A DNA stretch of 27,903 nucleotides from Paramacrobiotus richtersi. Taxonomy: Eukaryota > Tardigrada > Eutardigrada > Parachela > Macrobiotidae. The stretch is taken from the NCBI GenBank assembly GCA_034698045.1, contig JAQGAU010000455.1, positions 1 to 27,903 on the forward strand. The letters run 5' to 3'. The notes below the pieces were generated by a model. The model was not told the origin of the DNA, ran no database searches, and worked only from the letters and a program-made list of their open reading frames with translations. Positions 1 to 9,765 of the stretch are shown here, one piece after another. Position 1 is the first letter of the stretch; every line of letters begins with the position of its first letter. The position numbers and the translations under genes were made by a program.

Positions 1-117
1 GAATTTTTTGACCAGCGAGTACCAATTTTGGAGTCGAAATTCCGACTCCTTCTGGTACCGGGCAGTGCTGAGTTAAGGCTAAGCTTATAGTTTCATGAAA
101 AGCTTTTTTATACACAG

Positions 118-977
118 GAGTGCCGGCTTTATTGGAGAACTATGGGAACTCCTTTTGGAAAATCTCGGAAAAGGTTTGGGATGACGTAAATGGTGCTGGT
201 CTGCGGTAGGTGGGCAAATATAAAAGATCGTCATAACATGAACATATGTTTACAAATACGTATTCGTGATGTAGCAATCATTACATTTGCGCTACCAAAG
301 CAGCCCATATAATGACAAAGCAAAAGTCTGGCTTGATCATCAATGTGTCATCTTCCGGCGGAGACGGTTATCTGTTCACTCCGGTGTATGGGATTGGAAA
401 AGTTGCCGTAAGTTTCCAAAATCAGCTAATTTATTTCTGAACCGTTTTATGATGTTCCCATTCGTTCGCGAAGATTTATTCAGAAACGATTCCATTTTTG
501 CTCCAGTCGATATTATCATTGCGGGAGTTTTTCTTTAACAGTGCGATAGAATGGCCGCGGATGGCGCCATCGAACTGCGGCCCTACAATGTGGCCTTTAT
601 CAGTTTATGGCCAGGTGCAGTGAAAACTGAGATGATCGCGGAAAACTTCAGCGGAAAGGGCAAAATCCCCAAAAACAACAAGATGGCCGCTTTTGAATTT
701 GGCGAATCAACGGAGTTTCCTGGGCAGTGCATCGTAGCCTTAGCTAATGGTAAGGCGGAACGATTTAGCAGCGACATTAAAAGCAGTGACGATGCAGTCG
801 GGGTGCATACTTTCATAAATCGGCAGCTTGCCCATCACGTCCTCCTCTGACAATCTGTCCTATTCTTCTTTTGTAGATCCAAACGGTATGCAAAGAACGG
901 GGAAGGTCTTCTCCGAATCAGCAATTGCCCGCGAATTCGGCTTAAAGATACTCCACCACGATAAGTCCTCTCCTTAA
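118..977 (+). CDS. DHRS1-like short-chain dehydrogenase/reductase, 3' part (5' exons outside window)
   Basis: Exons 118-205, 275-407, 542-749 and 877-977 join in one frame through canonical introns (gtaggt, gtaagt and gtaagg donors; tag and cag acceptors). They give about 176 C-terminal residues. Split codons rebuild expected residues: Arg across 205/275 and Asp across 749/877. The order of motifs matches the DHRS1 branch of NAD(P)-dependent SDRs. A segment like FWKISEKVWDDVNGAGLR comes first, then NHYICA, a Ser-rich strand (NVSSSGG), the catalytic YGIGK (Tyr-x3-Lys), ISLWPGAVKTEM, and a C-terminal GKVFSES..AREFGL block. The Rossmann nucleotide-binding start lies upstream of the window. The last exon stops at LHHDKSSP, some 45-50 residues earlier than I recall for vertebrate DHRS1, so the tail is short or lost. 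Family membership is clear; substrate cannot be told. Confidence 0.85.
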
Positions 978-1665
978 AAATGGGATACAGTCCTGTAGTC
1001 TGCATTGGGGCGATTCATTCTCGGACCATTACATTTCACACTTTCTGTAAGGCCCGACGTTGATATCATTCGAGTGATTCAATATAGTCATTTAAGACCA
1101 CTCTACGGTTTCCCATTTCCAGCAGATGACGTTTAGCATGTATGTTCGTATGTAAGTCTACTCTGGCAGTAATTCGCAATGCGCATTCAAGGACATCTGA
1201 CACCACGATTGTTCTCCCAGCGCAGCTACACGTAACCGCGTGCGCACGGTACCGAATCGGAAACAATAGATAATTTATGATTATCGGACTCTACAGCCGC
1301 AGAACACCCTTTCGCATTCTTGGTTGCGACGTACCTAAACGTTCATAGGCCAGGCTCGGTACTGACCATGGATCCTACATCTTGTGTCGAAACATTAAGT
1401 CACTGTGAAGTCAGTACTTTTTCAGAAGTACTGTATTCCCATTTGTCAGTTACTTTTGCAATGATCACGCGCACTGACTATAAATGTGTAACGTCAGACT
1501 GCAATAAGAACTGACAAGTTGAACGGGAATACAATAATTCAGTAATACTTAAGCGAATGGATACCGCCACTGGGTACGGTAGGTAAAAAGATTACTAGAT
1601 AAGTTCTCTCGTCAATGGCCGGAACCAAATCACCAAAGGGAAAAACTTCGACATGGTACTCTCGT
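978..1665. other. Intergenic; no gene recognised
   Basis: Short ORFs on both strands have no domain likeness, no coherent splice structure and no poly(A) signal near the DHRS1-like stop. I see nothing else supportable here. Confidence 0.5.
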
Positions 1666-1848
1666 ATAATATAGGGGGTATTACGTTGCGCGCCATACCA
1701 TGTCACTGTACTGCTCCAGTCACCCGGCTTGGCGGTTACGTCATGGCTGTGCAACTTACGAATGCAGCCGCAACGTAATCGCCAAGCCGTGTGACTGGCG
1801 CAATACAGGGACATGGTATGGTCCGCAACGTAATACCCCCTATATAAT
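1666..1848. mobile_element. Palindromic MITE with 5-bp ATAAT target-site duplication
   Basis: Two long inverted arms begin ATAGGGGGTATTACGTTGCG (1671 onward) and end in its near-exact complement at 1843. The arms stay similar for about 75 bp, through the CCATACCATGTC and CAGTCAC.CGGCTTGGCG blocks. ATAAT flanks both ends (1666-1670 and 1844-1848) and is read as the target-site duplication. There is no coding capacity, so this is a non-autonomous DNA element of unassigned superfamily. The ORF covering 1539-1859 on the minus strand is a by-product of the palindrome. Confidence 0.75.
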
Positions 1849-1900
1849 GCCGTATTCATAAGTCTCGAATTCGTGAATAGTTTTACCAGAAAAATGCAAG

Positions 1901-2235
1901 CGCTCTTAGCGGGCGCTGGGTAACCGTAGGGAAAGAAAATTACAGGTAAAATGATACCAAACGTGCCCTATCCTATCGGAAACTGCGTAATAATGGTGGC
2001 CGACACACAGACACCCGAAAAGCATTTTCGTTAAGTACAGAGGACCTTTTGCTCCGCTTCGGTCAAATTATAGGATAGTGCGCTCGCTCTAGCGGGTACT
2101 GAATGACTGAAGCGAGAAATGATTCAAGTCCGGACAGTGGCAATAGCAGTGACCGACAAACATATACCAAAAACGCTGTTTCGCTGAGCCCAGGGGACCT
2201 TTGCTACTATGCGGTCGCTTAACTCTAAATCCTAC
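1901..2235. repeat. Diverged tandem duplication, unit about 180 bp
   Basis: Two consecutive blocks share an ordered series of similar words. CGCTCTTAGCGGG (1901) matches CGCTCTAGCGGG (2085). GGCCGACACACAGACACCCGAAAAGC matches GACCGACAAACATATACCAAAAACGC. AGAGGACCTTTTGCT..CGGTC matches AGGGGACCTTTGCT..CGGTC. No protein function is visible. The identity is by eye and imperfect; a dot plot would settle the unit length. Confidence 0.5.
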
Positions 2236-2399
2236 AGTTCTAAAACCCGAGTTGGAATAATTTTTTCCACAGACAGACATACATTGTGAAGTCGACGGTA
2301 GTTTTACACAACCGAAAATCGAGAGATCTCTCCAACATCGGCGACTGATAACTGGATACATCAACTAGTGAAATATGCCATATGAAATTCTAGAATAGC

Positions 2400-2819
2400 G
2401 TATAGAGAACGATTACCCGGGCGAAAGATTACTGCGGTAGTCTGTAGTTACATCATTGATACCAGCACACCGATCGACATTATTGTACAGAATTTTACTT
2501 TCATTTTCATTCCATGTTTTGCCCTTTAACGTCCTTCCAGCAGAAAAGTACATTTCTTGCTAAAGGAAAGACGGCCAGATGTCATTTGGCATGACAAAGC
2601 GTACGTAAAAATCGCGAAAAATGTGAAACTGCAAACAAACCATTCGCGGTGTACACGGTGCTATTACAAAACTATATACACTGCATTGATTCGACCATTT
2701 GAATTGGCCTATACATAGTTGTGCCAAATGCTACATAATCTGACAGCTTTTCTTCGCCTTCGGCAGCTTTCGCCGCGGCCACATGCAGTCTTGCCACGGG
2801 AAACAGCTGCTTCCGCTAG
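2400..2819. other. Downstream flank of the chitin-binding gene; nothing else recognised
   Basis: No TTTATT (minus-strand AATAAA) is seen just below the stop of the minus-strand gene, so the 3' end of its transcript cannot be placed. No other gene or repeat is visible. Confidence 0.4.
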
Positions 2820-3551
2820 TTAACCTGAGTATTCGCCGAGAAGAAGGACGTCGGCGCCCTGGTAAAGGCGGCTGTTGGAGTAGTCGTAGAAGGCAGCTGC
2901 CTTTGAGCAGTCCACGTCGAAGAACCAGCTGCAGGTCAGCGTCAGCTGGTTGAAGAGGCTCATGCTGGGGCACAGGTACGACGTCTGGTTGCCGTTGATG
3001 TCGCAACGGTGGAATACTGCAGAAACGACACTTTACTTGGTTTGATTCATCATTTTATCTCGTTCCAGCCGGATCAACGTGTGCGCTAGTCAGTAGTCAC
3101 AATTCATCATCGGCTAAGCTAATTGTTCTTACCTTGGCAGCGGGCCTCAGCGCCGGTGTCGGCGTAAAATCCCGGTTGATGCGTGCTGCCGCAGTCAAAG
3201 CTAGTCTGAGGAATGGACAATAAGTTCGGATAATCTTGACCAGCTCGTGCGGTGGCGATCAAGTTGAACTGCTCAGGAATGGAAAGCGGACTTTTTCCGC
3301 GCAGTTGGTCAGCCGCTGTGTTATAGTAGGGATCTTGGACTTTCACCGCTCGCTTAGCCTATGGACAGGAGCAAACTTGATTATAAAGAAATGCCTAATA
3401 TTGTAGTTATCAGTCTAGCTATGTATAACAATTTATTTAATATATCAAAATTGGAATAAATATTGGGGAGCAGCAAAGTATCGGTGTCTTACCTTAAGAC
3501 TGCACTGGCAACCACGATCACAACCGCAACAAGTACAAAAACGGATTTCAT
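2820..3551 (-). CDS. Secreted protein with one chitin-binding type-2 (CBM14/peritrophin-A) domain
   Basis: Proposed exons on the minus strand are 3551-3494 (signal peptide), 3358-3132 and 3016-2820. Exon 1 encodes a classic signal peptide, MKSVFVLVAVVIVVASA. Exon 2 carries a linker, then FDCGSTHQPGFYAD.....C; exon 3 continues VFHRC....YLCP..SLFNQLTLTCSWFFDVDC and ends in a short Tyr-rich tail. Together these make the six-cysteine CBM14 pattern, including the typical CP..xxFNQ..LxCxWxFxVDC block, so the product should be extracellular and bind chitin of cuticle or gut lining. The exon 2-3 junction is clean (donor gtaaga, acceptor ctgcag, split Val codon). One problem: exon 1 ends in phase 2 (TTAAG|GTAAG), whereas exon 2 is open only in phase 0 after CCATAG. 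A missed microexon, a different donor or a base error is therefore needed to join them. Exons 2-3 are confident; the link to exon 1 is likely. Confidence 0.8.
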
Positions 3552-3648
3552 GGCTTTATCTGGATGAGTCGAAGAAACGCGGACTGAACTGGTAAGGCAA
3601 AGATGTTCGAAAGACTGACTGATGAAACTACTTCTACAACTACGACTG

Positions 3649-3655
3649 TTTTATA
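3649..3655 (-). promoter_or_regulatory. TATA box of the chitin-binding gene
   Basis: On the minus strand this reads TATAAAA. A TCAGTC initiator-like word is centred near 3620, about 30 nt downstream, and the ATG at 3551 follows about 70 nt later. The spacing is that of a standard metazoan TATA/Inr core promoter. Confidence 0.6.
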
Positions 3656-3776
3656 TTCGAATGAAAATATTTCGATTCTGCATACCCTACCTGCATTTGA
3701 CGCGAGCGTTGACTTCCGACCTACGGACGGTCCAATCCGCCATGGAAATCTTGTTGTATGCAAGTTAATGTAATTA

Positions 3777-5890
3777 ACAGTGGAATTAATGATCTACTTA
3801 GAATAAAATCGCCGGCGGATATCTCGCTCATATTATTCACTGTTTACTAACTCATGCCGAGTCATGCGGTACGCATCAGACTGCACTTCAATAATGCATT
3901 AATTCTGCTTGTTCGAAAACTGACCTTGATTAAGTGCACAAAGGAGGGTCAATCGGTCTCATAAATCCATCACGAAGGAGTCAACGGTTTCGGTGCCATT
4001 GGCTGCGAGTTCGCTGTTTGCCAAGACTGCCGACATTAGCAAGCAGCGCACCTGACGGTCGACGGGTGACTTCGAACAAACCTGGACTGATTGTGTACAA
4101 TACAGAAAAGTACTTAGAATCGGCTTATATTATGCAGTTTCTTTGAACAGTGTTTTCGTTTGTCATGTTCCCTAATTCCTGTTTTTTTCCTTGTTTCGCG
4201 GATGCCAATCTGTTAACTTTTCACTCTTTATTTTTTTATTTTTTTTTATTTAATCGTGCCTTCTTTCTGAATCTGTGTTTTCTCCATGTTTTCGATTATT
4301 ATCTCCTTATGCTAATCTGGTTCGACCTGTAATGCAGTTGTGAGTTTCTTTTCTTTTATTACAAGTACAACGCGCATGAGGGTACTCGTGCGTAATAAGC
4401 TTTCTTTGCGCGGAAGCTCTGGCGCGTAATACGATTAAAGACATAATAAAACGACAACGAGCTACTCACGCGAGCTTGCACTGCACACGGCATATGACAC
4501 ATCGTGTTGTACTACAGGCAGCACTGCATTATGTAAAAAAATATAAATACGAAACAGAAAACGCTTCAAACGATTGCGAGGTTACCTGCTAACAACAAAA
4601 ACCCGGCAACAACAAAATAAACAAAATTTGAAACATTACATTTGAAACTTAGAAAGTGGCATGGAATAATTTAAGAATATGGCGAAGGAAGATGCAATTT
4701 GGCAAAAAATCAGACGACAGGTAGAAGAAGAAAACAATAAAATGTGAAACACAGTAGACACTATATACTCGTAGTAAATCATTTTTCTCCGCTCTGTATT
4801 TCGATGGAAAACGCCATAACACAGACGCCTAGCATTACGTTTCCCTGAACGACCTTGTATGGCGTATATTGAACATTTCCTTGCCACGAGCACGGTAAAC
4901 TGGCCCTGGATGAGCTGAGCGCATCAGTGCTGCCAAGCGCCGGTTTTCTGATTTTGAGTGAATTTAAAATATTATGATACGATAAAAATACTAATAACGT
5001 GCGCGCATGTCCTGATATCACCTGCGACTACTGTATTTCAGTTATGCTACTAGACCACCCTCATATTTCAACCAACAGTTTCATGCACGACCGATTACTA
5101 CGCACAAGATACTACTAAGTCTTGCAAAGTCGTGCTTCTTACTGTTAAGTTTCAGTGTGTATAAGCCATTGTCCAGCCATTTGGAAAAATTCTGCATAGG
5201 ATGCAATCTGAATTGTACAGATACGCTGTCGCAGCTGAATAGACGGATGACAAAATTTAATAGTACTTAGAATCGTAGATTTGTCGCCTACGTACTCCAA
5301 TGCGCTTGATCTGAGACCAGCCGATACCGTCCGTAAGCAGACTATGGGTTGTACTCTGGTTGCTCCGTGATAAGAGCACTTGTTCACAATAAACATGTTG
5401 GCACTTTGGTTATTCATGAGAATAATATTGTTGTGGATCAGCAGGCATCCGAAGCAAAATTTCGCCGCAGAAGCAGTGCAGTCCACTGTCCACTTACTAG
5501 ATCAGTAGATCAAGATGGTGTTGGTCCTGGTCTCTGAATCTTTTATATTTTCCGTGGTGTATAATTACGGAAACTATCAGCTTATTAGTTTTCTCCGATG
5601 GCATCGTGTCATATGTTTTTAAGTGTCAAAAGCGACGCGCACTTGACGACACATTCAGAAAACTCCGGCAGTGGCATAGTACCGTACCGTTACACAAGTA
5701 CACCGTGTACCATAGAATTGTGATTAGAATACCCTTCCAGGACTATCCGTAGTGACTGTTCACACAAATGCGTGACTCGGCGACTGGCTACTCTTCCGCG
5801 TATTCTGCTTTTGTGACAAAAGGCCCGATCTGTTTTCAATGCCTTTTTTTCAAGAGCTCCAGACAGCTAGCTTATCTATGTTAGTTGTAA
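3777..5890. other. Gene-poor stretch; no coding region recognised
   Basis: All ORFs here are short, overlap on opposite strands (for example 5145-5486 minus against 5349-5537 plus) and show no domain, signal peptide or splice-linked continuation. Part of 4190-4350 is T-rich low-complexity sequence. Confidence 0.45.
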
Positions 5891-5898
5891 CTCCAGGT

Positions 5899-5905
5899 TA
5901 TATAA
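5899..5905 (+). promoter_or_regulatory. TATA box of the secreted iGluR-LBD gene
   Basis: TATATAA lies 59 nt upstream of the ATG at 5964, which predicts a transcription start near 5930 and a 5' UTR of about 30 nt. Confidence 0.6.
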
Positions 5906-5963
5906 GTCTGTCGAAGTATGCCTTATTTTTCTTTTGTTTCTAATTAGCGAGGATTGTTGTTTG

Positions 5964-8220
5964 ATGCCTCAGTTAATGATGTGCTTTAAAATTGGTTATC
6001 TTATCGGATGTTTTATCGGATCAGTCGTATTCTTTGGCCAAGTGGATGCTCAGACGACGAAACCGTCGCAGTGCGTCAAGCCGTCTTACACGGTTATCGT
6101 GACACCGGTATGATCGAAACTTCTTTGTGAACTGCGGATTCTGCGATTTCTTTCCCATGCGCAGGTCATTGTTTCCATACAATCATCACTAATGCATAGA
6201 CCTTATTACAGACACACTTATTATAGACATTATTATACATTCTAGAGATTATAGACACAAACTGCTCGACAAATATGTAAATATTAAAACTTAAACGAAC
6301 TCTAGATTTAATTTTTAAACTTATACGTATTGGTACATTTCAAGTATCTGCTCCGGAAAAGCGATAATTGTTGTCCAGACTGTGTGTGTGCTTGTCTTAT
6401 AAACAATGACGTATTTTCCATCTGTAGCAGAAATCCTTTGTGGACGTGTACAGAAACTCTAGCGGGACGTACTATACCGGATGGGTTATTGACGTGCTCT
6501 TCGCCATCGCTGCCAAGGCCAACTTTTCCTTCACCATTGCACAGGCGACAGCACCCAGTGCATTCGGTGCCACCAGTAGACAGCTATCCACGGACGGAGA
6601 CGTTTGTTTTGCCAGTGATATCGATAGTGGAATCAGCACCTTTTTGGAACAGGTACGTTTCTACGGTCATTTTGTGGTCCACAAAAGTAAAACGCTGCTA
6701 TAGATTAAATTACCTTTTTTTGGAGAATGTTGGGATGAAACTTTTGTAGGGATTTGATATCTGGGCACATGCAATGGATGTTATGTACAACTACGGAACG
6801 GTGGTGGAGTTCACCGTGCCGCTCTTCCGTTCCAGTGTACAGATTATCTACAACGTGAAAGCGGGACTGAATAGTTACACCAAATATGCTGTGATTAATC
6901 AGACTGCAGCAAAGGATATTCTGGAGGTAAGCTGTCCATTATTCAACGGGTAAAATTGTATATGTGCGTTCGCAACAAGGGTCCGCAAGCAAGTTTATTT
7001 CCTCTGGCCCATTCTGACCAGCAGGTGCCATGCATCTATGCTTGGCATTTTTCTAACAAGCAGATCCCCCAACGCATCATATTGACAAAAGAGGATGAGC
7101 CAAAAAGGTTGTGCTCTTTGTACTGATCACAGGGTTTTTTTTGCTGTGGGGAGGTTATGAACGGTGAATAGCTATGAATTTTTATAGTTTTTTATACGGC
7201 AGTTGGTTCAACATAGCCGTCTACAGGGGACGGGTCAGCAAGATTACGATCTTGCTCCGATTCCCATAAACCGCTATGTTAAGTCACTTTACGCATTGAA
7301 AACTTTGCAAATTCATAACTATTCAACGTTCATAACCTCCCCGCAGCAAAAAATACCCTATCAGTACAAATAGCACTACTTTTTACGCTCATCCTCAAAT
7401 TTTTGTTAATATGAGGCCTTGGGGGATCTACTAATTGTAAGTACTAAACAATGGTAAAGGAGGAATAAAACCAAAAATAATCATAACAAACAGAAAGAAG
7501 GCGTTATAATACTGAACATTCTTTCACAAACTAGCAGTTTTCAGTCTGAATCACCGCTAAGACCACGGCAACAGAACAAAATTATAACAAAGATTATAAG
7601 ACACGCGCGAAACATGCTGCAGGTTTTCCTAATTTACATAACCCTTCCATCCAGAATAACATTAATAAATAAGGTCTCCACATTGTAAAAAAAAAGTTGT
7701 AAAGTGCGAATATTGGTTGCTGCTGCGTAGGTGTCCAAGATGCCCCGACTGCAGGCCATTTGGCGTAACATTCAAGCCAACCTACCAACATCCCTACCTG
7801 AGACTTATGAACAGGCGATCAACCTCGTCAAATATCAAGGTTATGCCTTGGTGGGCCGCACGCCCCTGATTGACCAGGAAGTATGCAACTCGTACTACCA
7901 GATCGCCAAGGATCCCACCGTCTTCACGCAAACATACGCTGCTTTTGGCGTACAAAAAGGTATCTAAGAAGAATTACAAAAGGTTTGGTAAATATTCCAC
8001 TTTTGAATAATACGGTAAAATTCTTATTTTGAATGGAGCGTGTTTCTATATCCCGTGTTTCTCATTAAGATTTCGTTCCACAACAAACCGTACAGTTTGA
8101 TATACAGGAAACGCTGGACTGCTGAACACGATAAACTTGGCTATACTGCAGCTGCTGGATGATAACACCATTCAAAACCTTTTGACTAAATGGTTTCCGT
8201 GTGCGAATTTTCTTTGTTAA
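5964..8220 (+). CDS. Secreted, pore-less ionotropic-glutamate-receptor-type ligand-binding-domain protein
   Basis: Five exons join in frame: 5964-6107, 6428-6652, 6750-6926, 7731-7959 and 8108-8220, giving 295 residues. Residues 1-29 form a signal peptide (ends VDA-Q). LBD lobe S1 follows: PSYTVIVTP, then TGWVIDVLFAIAAKANFSFTI (the EGYCIDLL..IA...FxY element), then FDIWAHAM...VVEFTVPLF, equivalent to the D.A.AP.T...R..V.DFS.PF block. S2 follows: YAVINQTAAKDIL, SKMPRLQAIWRNI, GYALVGRT, YAAFGVQKGN, LLNTINLAILQLL, LLTKWF. Exon 3 runs from S1 (IIYNVKAG) into S2 (LNSYTKYAV) without a break, so M1-pore-M3 is absent. The stop follows TKWFPCANFLC, where M4 would begin. The S2 disulphide cysteines are kept (C234, C290). 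Canonical ligand contacts are lost: Arg to Tyr138, Thr to Asp133, Ser/Thr to Ala176/Ala177, Glu to Gly224. No amino-terminal domain is present, as in arthropod IRs. It is probably an extracellular soluble binding protein; the ligand is unknown. Confidence 0.8.
7062..7429. mobile_element. Intronic palindromic MITE with terminal repeats over 110 bp
   Basis: The left arm starts AGATCCCCCAACGCATCATATT and the right arm ends in its near complement, AATATGAGGCCTTGGGGGATCT. Arms match through AGGATGAG, TTTGTACTGAT, GCTGNGGGGAGGTTATGAACG and GAATAGNTATGAATTT. The core holds no ORF. It sits in the 804-nt intron between exons 3 and 4 of the iGluR-LBD gene and largely explains that intron's length. No clear target-site duplication is seen. 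Confidence 0.75.
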
Positions 8221-8288
8221 CGCGTTGCGAGAAACACCACCTGTATTACCATGTTTTAATTTATGCAGTATTAGTGGGATGTCTAAAT

Positions 8289-8294
8289 AATAAA
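8289..8294 (+). terminator. Poly(A) signal of the iGluR-LBD gene
   Basis: AATAAA lies 69 nt after the TAA at 8218-8220, a normal distance for a short 3' UTR. Confidence 0.5.
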
Positions 8295-9256
8295 CAGTCT
8301 ATTGTTTCGGTTGCTGGTTGTATAGCATGCGTGCGCCATTGGTCCGTGTTTTTCTTATGTCCAATGGTGTGTTTTTGAACTCCGCCTTTGTAATTATTTC
8401 AGAAAGAACGCACTGCTCTGTGCTCACTGGACCGTGGTACCGGCGGTACGTGTTACTGTGTGCAAATCGATCTGCATAATCATTACGGCGTTACGTACTA
8501 ATGTATATGATAGCACAACCTTAACGAGTGACCACCATTAAATGCAGTATCTGAATAGCTAATTTGTCAAAATAAATACACATGGGCGTCATCATTTAGA
8601 AAAGAACCAGTGCAGCTTGGTTCCAGAGTAAAAGTTGATATATTTGTGGCAGTTAATTATTTTCATTGTTTTTTGGGTTCGTCGCTCTGTGGTTCATCGA
8701 CTTTTGATAACTGACATCAACAATTGTAATTTTTTTACAACGCTCCAAGCGAGAAAACTTGTCTGCCAGCTTTTATGTTGAAGAAAATATGACGGCAGCT
8801 GTAGTTTTGTTTTTTTTGCTCAGATATATGCAAAGAAAAGCGGATGTATTTTGGCGGCATGCAGGGTCAGAATGATTTACGTATGGGCGGAATCATTAAT
8901 GTGCTAGTACGCTATAGTATACTTGTAAAATATCTGTATTTCGAAGTTTGTGTAAATCTAAAATTAATGTAGCAGTACCGCAGATTTACATACGACACCT
9001 CGTGATCAAGAATGACATGCCTTGCACTCGCAAACTACCGAAAGGCAAATAGGTACTTTATGTTTGTATTAATCATTTCTGCTGCAGAAATAACATCAAT
9101 AAAGTCTGATCGGCGGATATTCCGCTGTTGGTTGTCTAAGTACTTTTTGCTGATCTTATATTCAATCACACTTCACATTATCCAAGAAAATGCAAATTCT
9201 GTTCGAGTTTTGAACACTATCCGCATCTATAATAATAATTCATTATTAGTCATAAT
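8295..9256. other. Intergenic; no gene recognised
   Basis: A/T-rich stretches and short ORFs only. Two similar words, ATGGGCGTCATCATT (about 8583) and ATGGGCGGAATCATT (about 8883), suggest a weak dispersed repeat. Confidence 0.4.
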
Positions 9257-9327
9257 GTTCACTCGCCTGGTGGTAATACATCTGGCCTGAAGATCGTATA
9301 GCGTGGGTTCGATTCCCACTGTGAGCA
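9257..9327 (+). tRNA. Degenerate tRNA-like sequence (tRNA pseudogene or SINE head)
   Basis: The acceptor stem GTTCACT (9257-9263) pairs with TGTGAGC (9320-9326) at six of seven positions, counting one G-T wobble. The T arm is perfect: GTGGG, TTCGATT, CCCAC (9303-9319), containing the B-box GGTTCGATTCC. A 4-bp anticodon stem ATCT/AGAT encloses a 7-nt loop GGCCTGA that would present CCT. The universal T33 is G and the D arm is too short, so a working tRNA is unlikely. A-rich sequence follows, which would suit a SINE. Confidence 0.4.
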
Positions 9328-9471
9328 CTTTTATCTAAATTTCTATTTCGAAAATCAACCAAAAACATTATAAAATTAAAGAAAAAATCCAAAAAATTTC
9401 CAATAGCCAGCCATCAGGACTTAATCCTGTTGTAAGTGCCTTTAAATAGGCTTCTTGGCGACTGCAGTGGT

Positions 9472-9497
9472 ATAATAATAATAATAATAATAATAAT
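9472..9497. repeat. ATA/TAA microsatellite
   Basis: An uninterrupted run of about nine trinucleotide units. Confidence 0.9.
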
Positions 9498-9765
9498 CTT
9501 CACCAAACCCTGCGATAAGTGCATGTTTATGGTCATAGGTTATTGGACTCCATGTAGAAAAAACCCTCAGGAAGAATTCCGTCTTTCCCAAGTCGGAGTA
9601 TTTGTACATATAGACATCTGCCACGCGGCTAGTGTAACATCCATATAAGCCGTTAAACTTCAACTCCCGTGTTACTTATTATATTTTCAGCTAACAGTTC
9701 TCTTAGCTAACATTCAGTAGCCACGTGTTGCCGGTCTTCGCAAAAATATCCTAGAACGGCTTATC

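Noticed and set aside
1..21. In-frame EFFDQR at the extreme left, resembling an SDR helix before the NNA motif
   Set aside because: No good donor follows, and the NNAYA-like strand needed between it and the exon at 118 is absent, so I left it out of the gene.
1666..1848. CRISPR-like or bacterial palindromic repeat
   Set aside because: Single inverted pair with target duplication, in intron-bearing eukaryotic DNA; no repeat-spacer array anywhere in the window.
2731..3006. 91-codon minus-strand ORF
   Set aside because: It is a shifted frame over exon 3 of the chitin-binding gene; the real frame carries the conserved cysteines.
5145..5486. 113-codon minus-strand ORF
   Set aside because: No domain, signal peptide or splice partner; overlaps an ORF on the other strand.
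6330..6749. 139-codon ORF in another frame over exon 2 of the LBD gene
   Set aside because: The alternative frame reproduces the iGluR S1 motif and joins in phase to exons on both sides; this one does not.
9257..9327. Functional tRNA-Arg(CCT)
   Set aside because: T33 is missing and the D arm is too short, so it is treated as degenerate.
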